From: Oehlia diaphana
Taxonomy: Eukaryota; Glomeromycota; Glomeromycetes; Glomerales; Glomeraceae
Reading direction: 5' to 3'
Length of the DNA stretch: 27,091 bases
Assembly (NCBI GenBank): GCA_003833135.1
Contig: QZLH01001111.1
Location: 1-27,091 of the forward strand
Position numbers and translations under genes: made by a program. The notes under the pieces are model-generated. The model made no database searches. It had not been told where the DNA came from and saw only the letters and a list, made by a program, of their open reading frames with translations. This document shows positions 19,346-27,091 of the stretch, piece by piece (the first letter of the stretch is position 1; every line of letters begins with the position of its first letter).

Positions 19346-21050
19346 GGTCATTACTTTGACCATTATTATATCTAGTAATAGGGCATAGAATCGAATTAGA
19401 GAACCTAGCTAATTCGGAAATTGATTCGATTATCCTAAATCCAATTCGAATATTGAGAAAGTCAAATTTGAATCCGAATTGGTTAACTTTGGTCATAATT
19501 CTGCGAAATTCGAATTTAAATTCAAACCTACCAATAACTGATAAATCATTTATATGGTTGTAAGTTTTGTGATTTTGTACCGTTAAAATATTAAAATTTC
19601 CCAACATTATTATATGATTAATGATATTATGACAAAAAAAAAAAAATTTGTATATTGAAATTACAATATATAAATATATTAATAAATACAACTAAAGTCC
19701 TAAAGCTATTTATTAATAAAGTTGAGAATTAGATTGGTAAATGGAATAAACTTTCAAATTGATCGTATTCCCTCTAACTACCGACTACATTTTTTTATTT
19801 CTCATTTATAATTGTCTATTAGCTGTCATAATTTTTTTATCTTGGAAATGGAAATTGTTGTACATTTTCACGTTGCTGAACGGACTCCCGTCATCTTTCG
19901 TAGAATTATATAATCCTTCGTTACACTTCGGACTATCAAAATACATACAGTATTTCAATAGTAAAAGAATAATAATAATATCGAAATTGGACATGGGATC
20001 TTTGACGTATTTGATTTAGATACAATATTTAGAGTTCGCTTTGTACTTCGGATTTTATTACACAACAATATTAATAATGTCACCAAAAATATAAATGTTG
20101 AAGAGTTCAGCTGTCAAAACCTAAAAAAATTATTTAAAAAAAGAGAGAAATAAAAACAAAATGAACGAAATAACCGCTGATCTTTAGTGGTGTATGGTTA
20201 AGTGTCATATGTATGATGTATTGATATATGTAAGTCAGACATATAGAATAATATATTATCAGATAGTCAATGGAATGTTTTTTTTGAACTTATATTACGT
20301 GTTATGTACAAATTACAATAGAATAATTTAATGATTTTTTTCTTCACACATCCATGATCCTAAAGAAGAAAATAATTTATCATCTCTTTCTTGTGAACTT
20401 AAATTCTTATGACAAACAATTTTTTTTCTATTGCTTCAATATAATCAATCTTGATTGGCTATAATGTGTTATAAATTGTAAACCAACTTATTCTTTTTAA
20501 AAACAAAATGTTATATATGCTTAACCTCAGAGTCAATTCCTAAGAATTAATTAAATTTTAATAATAAGTAATAAGAATGATATTTTTTATGTAAAATTGA
20601 AACTGATTATAATTATTAATTGAGAACTGAATGTTTAGCATGAATTTGAAAAAATTAGTCTCTTGAATAAGAAAAAGCATCATACCAAGATCAAAATGAA
20701 ATTTAAGGTTTAATAAATATTTCAGCGTAATAATCTTTATTCTAATTAATCTTTATGATATTTGAAGAATTAACGATATACATATATATATAGCATATAT
20801 AAAAAAATAAACGATAATCTATAGAAAATTTTGACGAAACGTATATATATAACTTAAATTAGCTTACATACTCTGTACATTTGAAAACTAAGCGAACGAA
20901 ATAAAGAAAATATTCGACGGCCGGCGAGGAAGGAAACGTATAAAACTAGTGTAATATAAAATATCCGGAAAGTAATTTAACTAATATGTACCCATATAAT
21001 AATACAATAGCACATAAATTGAACGATATTCAAGAAACGAAAAAGAAAAT

Positions 21051-21461
21051 TTAATCGCAATTAACGAAGTTATCGAAGATTTTAACATATTCTTCGTCTA
21101 AAGAGCGCGGTTTTGGTAAAATTTCCCGATTAGATGAGTTATGACCAATGAGATCGTCGTATATAATACATAACGTCGAATTTTCCCTTCTACTGAAATT
21201 GATCTCTTTGCCGGAGATAGGACTATAACCTTCTTCAATTTCTTTTAAAAGACGTTTTCTATTGGCGTATGTGGTAAATTGGTTCTTAAGGTCATTTGGT
21301 AAGGAGCTCCAAAATTTTCCTGTAGTCTTCATGGTATTTTTTGAACGTATCTCTTTAGCAAAAATTTTTCTAAAGATATTAGAGAAAATTATGTAGCCAT
21401 TTTCATTCTTTTTTTGACGTCCATTTGAACATTTATTAGAATTCGACGATTTTTTAGTCAT
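21051..21461 (-). CDS. HMG-box-like protein 2
   Basis: A 136-residue small HMG-type DNA-binding protein, paralogue of the one at 9278-9727. The frame is open upstream to an ATG at 21596, but I choose the ATG at 21461 (MTKKSSNSNKCSNGR) because the TATA box (21500-21494) and CTGCAG (21469-21464) lie directly before it; the longer form would contain its own promoter. Residues 1-19 are Lys/Asn/Ser-rich. Residues 20-72 match gene 1's box (NENGYIIFSNIFRKIF..., TTGKFWSSLPNDLKNQFTTY, ANRKRLL). The tail has the two family blocks, LCIIYDDL and DEEYVKIFDNFVNCD, but only one repeat unit where gene 1 has more. No intron or break is visible. The HMG call rests on pattern and paralogy. Confidence 0.75.
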   Translation of the reverse strand: MTKKSSNSNKCSNGRQKKNENGYIIFSNIFRKIFAKEIRSKNTMKTTGKFWSSLPNDLKNQFTTYANRKRLLKEIEEGYSPISGKEINFSRRENSTLCIIYDDLIGHNSSNREILPKPRSLDEEYVKIFDNFVNCD

Positions 21462-21463
21462 AA

Positions 21464-21500
21464 CTGCAGACCAAAAGGGCGAAAATTGAGTTGTTTTATA
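21464..21500 (-). promoter_or_regulatory. Core promoter of HMG-like gene 2
   Basis: On the minus strand: TATAAAA (21500-21494), CAA, CTCAATT, a pyrimidine-rich stretch (TTCGCCCTTTTGGT), then CTGCAG (21469-21464), with the ATG only three bases on. The leader would be very short. Confidence 0.6.
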
Positions 21501-21535
21501 GAACAATTTTTCTTTCAAATGTAAAACCTTCATTG

Positions 21536-21553
21536 TTGCGTCAACATGCGTAA
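21536..21553. promoter_or_regulatory. TTGCGTCA upstream element, HMG-like gene 2
   Basis: TTGCGTCAACATGCGTAAAA lies about 75 bases upstream of the chosen ATG and matches the elements at 9944, 22405 and 24236 at most positions. Confidence 0.55.
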
Positions 21554-22404
21554 AATTATAACCAAATGATATCACAAAAGAAAATGGAATAATCAATTAA
21601 ATTAATTAAAAAATCTAAACCAAAAGAAGTGTTATTACTCTATTATATTTTTATAAAACGTAATACGTAAAAGTGCATCGTAATTGAAATTAACAAAGAA
21701 CGATTACTTAAATCATATCTGTAAAAAAACTTATTAATGAAATGCATGATTCATATGAATCTTTTTTTTTAAAAAAATAATAGAATTTACACAATTTTAT
21801 TTTTATTTTTTATAATCAAAGTCAATATAAAAAGTGATTCGGTTTTATAAAAGATCAAATATGTAATAATATAGCGCAAATATAGATAAAATTGGAAATC
21901 TATCAATGATCATTCCAAAAAGGGACATACAGAGACATCTGTCACGTGAGAAATAAATCTATAATATCATATCTTTTAAGTTTCTATCATTTATTATTAA
22001 TCAACTTTAAATATATATCAAAATTTTAGACATATGCCGAAATTTTTGAATACAGATTTAAGGAAATAACTCAACCTCTTGCATGCTTTAAATTTTGTTT
22101 ATTAATAATATGTAATTCTAGAAAAAATCGATTTTTAACATTTATTTTTTTCATAAAAAAAATGCGTTTTGTCAGCTATAAAGTGATTACATCGTATTTT
22201 GTTAATTTGTTATATTATTAAAATGTAAACATTACAAAAAGTACTAAATTTGATAATAGATTATATAAATTAGCTGATTATAAATTTCCTCATTTGAAAT
22301 TCATTAAATTCAAATTTCGTCAGTTTCTGCCGAAAGCCGATAACCATTTGGCGAACGAGCTTCGGTACCCTTAAAAAGAATAATATTACAAATTCGTTAG
22401 ATTG

Positions 22405-22422
22405 TTGCGTCACTAAGCATAA
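22405..22422. promoter_or_regulatory. Orphan TTGCGTCA element with no gene beside it
   Basis: TTGCGTCACTAAGCATAAAA fits the family consensus, but the ~300 bases on its left hold no HMG-like frame. The following AGCCGATAATAAATTTAATTT block is related to 11265-11300 and to the flank of HMG-like gene 3. It may mark a lost gene copy. Confidence 0.45.
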
Positions 22423-22690
22423 AACAATCAAAGTTTATACTTCAATACTCTACCAAAGCCGATAATAAATTTAATTTGGTAAAAATCGAAAAGATCTGTT
22501 GCCAAGATAAATGATATTTGCATAGAAAGTTAGTTAGTGTATGTGCATTCATGATCAATTTAACTTTAACAAAAGCGAATGGAAAAAAATATTCACGAAA
22601 ATTGGATCAAGGCATTACACTCATCAATCCATCACAATCTAATTTTAGAAATATGAATCAATATTTTTAAGTATGAAATTATTTGTGACA

Positions 22691-23747
22691 ATAAAATGCA
22701 TGACTTCATTATGTGAAAAAATTTTCACGATCGGTTGTAAAAAAAAAGAGTCTAGTCTAAATTAAGAAAAACAAAGCTAAATTTTGATTGGCTACTGTAA
22801 GAACATAAGCATTAGGATCTGATTAGGATCTGCTGCAAAACACGGGTGACGACGATCAAACTTGATTAATCGCGGCTTATAACTTATTCAATTCGCAGTA
22901 TGCGAATTTGTGCCACAGAATGCATTTATGTTCTATTTTAATTTAGTCTATTTAAGATATTAGAATGAACCTACAAGTTTGTTTATCAAAAATTTTGGGA
23001 AATGAATACAAAGTGAGTACTATAATGCACTAGTATTTCCTTTTCAAGTTCTTTAGGCTATTTCATTTGATTTGAGCCGATTTAACTTAGGTCCATATAC
23101 ACCATTTCCTTGTATTCCGGCAACGAAATATCCTAAGGTAACTTACTATTTAATTCGTTAAGCCTAAGATAAAAATAATTTTTTATGCCATCTTGGATTA
23201 TATGAAAATTGTTGAATCCGAGTATCTAGAAACTCTCGTGGATTTTGCTTTATCCTCGGTAAAATAACAAATTTTACATGGTTAATGTCTAATTATCTTT
23301 TTAAGTTAATTTATATGAATTTTGCAAATAAAAATTCATATTCTTTTAAATATTAATAAAATTTTTATCAGTTCCAGAGAGTTCATTATACAAATATACT
23401 TTTCATAACAGAGAAATTTCTCTTAATCTGTGATATAGATTATATTAGTAATAATAACAAATGAAAAAATATTTTTGAATTTATATTAATGAATTCATAA
23501 TTTTCAATATAATGAATTTTAATACTGCAATAAAATATAATTATAAATTATAAATTTTTTAACAATGATCATGTTTAGCTTAAATTTCGATTTATTTTTT
23601 ATATTTTAATCATAAATTTGATATAATACATAATAAAATCATAAAGTATTCAAGAAGACGGAAGTGGGAGAGTAAAAAATAAAAATACATAATGAAATAC
23701 ATAATGTAACTTAAAAGTATACTTTGTACATATATTACTAATATTAG
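22691..23747. other. Gene-free stretch between HMG-like genes 2 and 3
   Basis: No supported gene. It contains the AGTCTAGTCT block shared with 10312, a short tandem GGATCTGATTAGGATCTG (about 22815-22832), GCCACAGAATGCATTTAT shared with about 12124, and the 19-bp word at 23202. Confidence 0.4.
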
Positions 23748-24143
23748 TTAATCCTTATAGTATTTGTCATAATCGAAATATTCTTCCGATGTTCTTAAAC
23801 CCAAATCGCTCGCAACTGGATGTGAGCTTAGATCCGAAAAAATCATTACTAACGATTTATTGTTACCCGGCTCGTTGACATTGGAAGCCTGTACAACAGT
23901 TAGATCCGGGTTTTGCTTTAAAATCCGATCATCGTTTGCATACTTTATATATTCATTTTTTTCGGTATTTGAAAGTGAATTCCATTTTTCTGATGCTATC
24001 TGCATCCTCTCTTGAGGAGAATGGTTTGGATAATCATTTTTCAGATAGTTTTTTATAAACTTAAAATAAAATGAAAATCCATTTGGCGCTCTCAAAGAAC
24101 GCGAAACATGATTTCTCCTCGAGCGATTTGAGTTTGTTTTCAT
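23748..24143 (-). CDS. HMG-box protein 3 (most canonical of the three)
   Basis: A 131-residue protein with a basic N-terminus (KTNSNRSRRNHVSRSLR, residues 2-18). The HMG box, residues 19-75, is closer to the family norm than its two neighbours: APNGFSFYFKFIKNYLK, then DYPNHSPQERMQIASEKW, then NSLSNTEKNEYIKYANDD. It keeps the PN start, the Pro before helix 2, the Trp and the helix-3 EK..Y pattern. Such proteins bend DNA in the nucleus; in arbuscular mycorrhizal fungi they form a large MATA-HMG-related family. The tail again holds LVMIFSDL and a terminal EEYFDYDKYYKD. ATG 24143 follows a TATA box and CTACAG element. No intron or break is visible. Confidence 0.82.
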   Translation of the reverse strand: MKTNSNRSRRNHVSRSLRAPNGFSFYFKFIKNYLKNDYPNHSPQERMQIASEKWNSLSNTEKNEYIKYANDDRILKQNPDLTVVQASNVNEPGNNKSLVMIFSDLSSHPVASDLGLRTSEEYFDYDKYYKD

Positions 24144-24148
24144 GGGGA

Positions 24149-24189
24149 CTGTAGAAAAAGAATTGAGCCAAGATCCTTACTCTTTTATA
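24149..24189 (-). promoter_or_regulatory. Core promoter of HMG-box gene 3
   Basis: On the minus strand: TATAAAA (24189-24183), a 15-base spacer, CTCAATT, CTTTTT, CTACAG (24154-24149), then the ATG five bases later. The spacer between TATA and CTCAATT is 12 bases longer than in the other two genes, but the order is identical. Confidence 0.6.
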
Positions 24190-24235
24190 GTCATTTTTTC
24201 ATTATTAATTTTTATAAACTTCATAAATAAACAAA

Positions 24236-24253
24236 GTTGCGTCAGTAAGTATA
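24236..24253. promoter_or_regulatory. TTGCGTCA upstream element, HMG-box gene 3
   Basis: TTGCGTCAGTAAGTATAAAA lies about 93 bases upstream of the ATG. The flank beyond it (ATAGATTATTAAAGAATTT near 24279) matches ATAGATTATTAAAAAATTT near 11271. Confidence 0.55.
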
Positions 24254-24842
24254 AAAAAATCACTCTTACAAAAGAATATAGATTATTAAAGAATTTAAAA
24301 TTATTAAAATAAGCTATTATCAAAGACCACAATAGGCAGAAACGCATCAAAGGTGCATTCATGATTTAAATAACAAGGACATATGAAAAAAATAATAAAT
24401 TTGCCAAATGAGAATAATAGTATGATTATTTATTTTTATTTGGTGGCAATTCGTTTTTAAAGAAAAATTATTTTTTGATTAATCTTTCTTTTTACATTCC
24501 GATTATATTAGAAGGTATAAACTATATTTGTAAAATATTAACAATAAAATGTATGACATATTATATAAATTCTTTCTTTCTTTTTTTTTTAAAAAGGAAT
24601 ATAGAATAAAATATGTCATATATTTAACGTGTTGCAAAAAAATTCCAAAATAAGCAACACACATATCAGATTTCGATTGGCCAATAATATGTAGTGTAAT
24701 AATTTACATCAAATTTAAGTCATAGCATTTTTATTTAATGAAGTTTATGAGGCTAAAGGTGTTAAAACCGTGAAATCCGATTATCCCAGGAAAAGAAAGT
24801 TATTACTAAATTACAGAGTATATTCTTTTTCTTCCATTTAAG
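24254..24842. other. Gene-free upstream flank of HMG-box gene 3
   Basis: No supported gene. Some blocks resemble the segmental duplication (ATTAACAATAAAATGTATGAC near 24537 against TGTGACAATAAAATGCATGAC near 22684). An open frame at 24177-24362 covers the promoter and is rejected. Confidence 0.4.
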
Positions 24843-24992
24843 GGAATAGATCTCGACGACGTACTGATTGTAGGAAGTGTCTGGTGTACTTTACTACAGT
24901 CCCTCCTAGTAATACGCAATCTAACCCACCCGAAACCTGTAAAAAATCAAGAACTTTTAGTAAGACATTTCACTTTATTAAAAAAAAATAAA
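24843..24992 (+). other. Possible exon fragment with a cysteine-pair (zinc-finger-like) motif
   Basis: After a possible splice acceptor (CTTCCATTTAAG), one frame reads NRSRRRTDCRKCLVYFTTVP, PSNTQSNPPETCKKSRTF and on to a stop near 24992. The C-x2-C...C spacing resembles a small zinc-binding module whose fourth ligand would be Ser (CKKS). The frame has no ATG. It is less AT-rich than its surroundings. It could be a relic exon; confidence is low. Confidence 0.25.
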
Positions 24993-25163
24993 TAAAAAAA
25001 AAAAGACCAAGATTCATAAAACTTATATGGCGAATCTTAGTTCTTTTCCATTCTTGAAAAACTTATATAATAAAAAATAAGAATGGTTAGTAAACTTTTA
25101 CACTTTATAAAAAAAAAATGAAAAAGATTCATAATACTTACGATGAATCTTAATTCTTTCAGC
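24957..25163. repeat. Two direct copies of an A-rich block with a small hairpin
   Basis: Copy 1 (24957-25044) and copy 2 (about 25087-25163) both run TTAGTAA..., CACTTTAT, a poly-A tract, AAGATTCATAA, ACTTA, GAATCTTA and TTCTTT. AAGATTC and GAATCTT can pair in each copy. The period is about 130 bases. Confidence 0.65.
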
Positions 25164-25678
25164 TTACTTAATAGTATCCTACAAAAAGAAGAGAAACATT
25201 AGGACATTTCTTAATTACAATAAATACACCCGCTGATCCACTTCCCATTTACCTCTATTCCTGATCACCACCCAAAAAAAGAGACCATTCTTAAAAAAAT
25301 GAGAATAAGGTAAGTAAAGAAAAAAAATAATAAATTAATAAAAAAAAAAATTTCGGAGAAGCCTATAAAATTATGTATCATGTGTATCACGTGATATAAT
25401 ATTATAACCGCATTTACCCCAGTATCGCCCCAAGATTTCTAAGTAAAATTAACTACCCCAAGAACACCCCAAAAAATTCTGCGTAAATCATGTGATTATC
25501 ACATATCACATGATTGTGATAGACGATTACGTAATTAAATAATATTAAATATTTAACATTTTATTTAAAATATTTAAATGCATTTTATTTTGAAAATCAC
25601 TTTTAAAAAAAGTTAAAATTATTTAAAAATGCAAATATTTCATAATCAATTAATTTACTATTTTATTTATGAAATAAA
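25164..25678. other. 3' flank of the right MULE, with CCCCAA words and a hairpin
   Basis: No gene. There is a CACGTG site at 25388, four CCCCA(A)-type words at 25417-25472, and a perfect 11-bp inverted repeat AATCATGTGAT / ATCACATGATT at 25486-25496 and 25505-25515. This may contain the end of the MULE element, but the other end is outside the window. Confidence 0.45.
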
Positions 25679-27091
25679 TCACTTTTCTAAAAACATCGTA
25701 TGCTTGTTGTGATCTTTCCAAGTACGTGGATTTGTAATTCGTCTTTCATACTTATTAATATCAGTTACCAAATTTTTAATGCCCTTGAAACTTGTTTGAA
25801 CTGCTTGTGCCCATCGTTTATTACCAATATTTTCTTGTTCCTCTACAATTCTTAATGCTTCATGTAGTATTAATTTGTAATCTTTAAATAGTTGTATTGT
25901 TTGATCGTCATCATCATCACTTATTGAATTTACAATTGTAAGTTGGGTATATTCATCATTATTCGTTAAATTCATTATGTTATTTAATACATTATCTAAA
26001 CAAAAAAAAGAATTATTTTTTGCTAATGTTAGTATGCAAAATATAAATAGTATTTTTACCTTTATTTGAAATAGAAGATGGGTTTTGAATTGATTCTTCA
26101 GCTGATAAAAATATAAATGGATATATTTCTTGCTGTTGAACTTTGTGAAAAAAGGAAGGAGTAATTATTAATTTCTTTTTTTTGCAAATTGTTCCATTCC
26201 TTTTTAAAATCTTTTCGCCAAGAAGGTTTTTCACGTCCACATAAATACTTATTATATTGTTATTGATGATGTGGAATTAAACGGGTAAGAAGAACATAGA
26301 TTACTAAATCAAGTCGTGGTCGAAAAAATTTGGGCAAATAATCTCGTTTTATAACTTTCCAATGAGATTCTGAAAGCATTGTTGTACGAAACATGCAAAT
26401 TTTTTCTGGTATTACAGAACGTGCCCACAAAATCCAAATTTCTTTTTTGTACCAATTTGTCCACAAGTAAGCCCACACATTTCGTAAATCATTGCCAAAG
26501 CAAAATTCATATATTTCATATGCAGACTCTCTCCAAATTTCTTCAGCTGACAAATGATATCCATTTATATTAGGAATTAATGAATGATGATGCATATGTA
26601 TTTCTAAGATTTCAATAATCTTTGATCGTAATGCCTGAGGGCAAAAATAGAAATCCCTTTTGCTTTTTTTTTCATTTGTTATTATTGGATAAAAATCAAT
26701 ATTAATGAAGTCAAATACTTCGTGTGCAAAATTAGAACTATATGTTATTATCTTAGGCTGTGTATTATCAGAAAGGCGCTTTTTTAATGCCTTTTTAATA
26801 TGCCAAAGACATATTTGTATTTTGACGTGTGGCCAAATTTGTTGTGCAGCTAAAATTTGTGCAAAATCTTTGTCTGTTAAAAAAAATTGAATATATTTCA
26901 TTCCTAAATCATATAATGCTTTAAAAAATAAAGTTAAGATTTTAGTTCGTGCTCTATCACTTTTTTTACTTCCTTCTACAAATAGATAAGTCATTGCAAA
27001 ACCTGAACCATCAAATTGTCCAATAATAGCATAAAGTTCATATCCAAGAACATTAGTCTTATATGTTGCATCAACAACAATTTCTTGGGTT
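25679..27091 (-). pseudogene. MULE transposase, 5' end outside the window, stop and frame break near C-terminus
   Basis: The frame enters from the right edge (TQEIVVDATYKTN) and continues to TAA at 26262-26260. The catalytic DDE triad of MULE transposases is present: Asp in VVDATYKTN (27072-27070), Asp in FLTDKDFAQIL, and Glu in MLSESHWKVIKRDYL (26370-26368), with CLWHIKKALKK between. After the stop the same frame resumes with QYNKYLCGREKPSWRKDF and KKEWNNLQKKE, typical of the family, so the TAA is an acquired stop, one C-to-T step from CAA. A frame change then leads to VQQQEIYPFIFLSAEESIQ, a 64-base intron, and a C-terminal exon ending TWKDHNKHTMFLEK at 25679. No SWIM zinc finger (CxC...CxH) is visible where expected, suggesting an internal deletion. 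A poly-A run near 26176-26183 may be the frameshift site. Confidence 0.75.
25996..26059 (-). other. GT-AG intron in the right MULE gene
   Basis: The 64-base intron begins GTAAAAATAC and ends TTTTTTTGTTTAG on the minus strand, with TACTAAC about 38 bases before the acceptor. Removing it joins SISNK to DNVLNNIMNLTNNDEY in phase (split codon G/AT), which supports it. The TACTAAC match is the consensus fungal branch site. Confidence 0.75.

Larger units (their letters stand above)
18791..20184. other. Gene-free stretch
   Basis: No supported gene. It holds a 23-bp tandem pair at 19153-19198, a CACGTG site at 19230, and ATTCGAA-rich sequence at 19385-19530. At 19806-19994 both strands are open; the minus frame (FDSPKCNEGLYNSTKDDGS) looks more protein-like but has no recognisable domain or flanking exon, so I leave it uncalled. 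Confidence 0.35.
20185..22690. repeat. Segmental duplication, copy 2 (contains HMG-like gene 2)
   Basis: This block is collinear with 8500-11520 (matching words are listed there). It carries its own HMG-like gene in the same orientation and a CACGTG site at the equivalent place. It is about 500 bases shorter than copy 1. Confidence 0.7.

Noticed and set aside
19305..19691. Minus-strand 128-codon frame
   Set aside because: Low-complexity Phe/Ile/Lys/Arg sequence produced by ATTCGAAT-type words; no domain and no splice or promoter support.
21462..21596. N-terminal 45-residue extension of HMG-like protein 2
   Set aside because: It would run through the TATA box and the CTGCAG element that are conserved before all three paralogues, and it has no counterpart in genes 1 and 3.
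26379..26890. Plus-strand open frames opposite the right MULE
   Set aside because: Antisense shadows of the transposase core.
1..27091. tRNA, rRNA or CRISPR-like structures
   Set aside because: I looked for tRNA T-loop words, a 5S-like sequence and regular spaced repeats. None was convincing; the tandem repeats seen lack unique spacers.

Overview
The window is strongly AT-rich eukaryotic DNA with GT-AG introns, one of them carrying a textbook TACTAAC branch site. It holds FAR1/MULE and Tc1-type transposases and several small, very divergent HMG-box genes. Together these suggest an arbuscular mycorrhizal fungus (Glomeromycotina, Rhizophagus-like), where HMG genes of the MATA-HMG type and DNA transposons are known to be greatly expanded. 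The assignment is inferred from gene content; no rRNA, tRNA or classic housekeeping gene was found to confirm it.

Layout. Positions 1-340 are a degenerate tandem repeat. From 917 to 2012 lies the 5' part of a FAR1/MULE transposase with a one-base frameshift. It is interrupted by a complete-looking Tc1/IS630-type element (2013-3726, 30-bp perfect inverted repeats, TA duplication) whose transposase is open in the same frame as the MULE gene. From 3.7 to 8.5 kb the DNA is mostly non-coding: a minus-strand coding relic with three in-frame stops (4612-4863), a MITE-like inverted repeat (7351-7513), a GGGATTY heptamer array and a hairpin repeat that recurs at 12.1 kb. From 12.9 to 14.7 kb (plus strand) and 17.4 to 18.8 kb (minus strand) lie two heavily frameshifted genes that I cannot name; between them is AT-rich DNA with a ~240-bp direct duplication. 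The right end (25679-27091, minus) is a second MULE transposase with its DDE triad preserved but broken near the C-terminus.

The coherent biological unit is a family of three small HMG-box-like genes, all on the minus strand: 9278-9727, 21051-21461 and 23748-24143. They share an N-terminal basic patch, a divergent HMG box, and a conserved acidic/aromatic tail not expected from an HMG box alone. They also share a core promoter (TATAAAA, CTCAATT-like element, pyrimidine tract, CTRCAG) and an upstream 18-bp element starting TTGCGTCA. The first two sit in a ~2.5-3 kb segmental duplication (about 8.5-11.5 kb and 20.2-22.7 kb). A fourth, orphan copy of the upstream element at 22405 suggests a lost or unrecognised fourth member. 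The window therefore shows a gene family growing by segmental duplication in a transposon-rich region.
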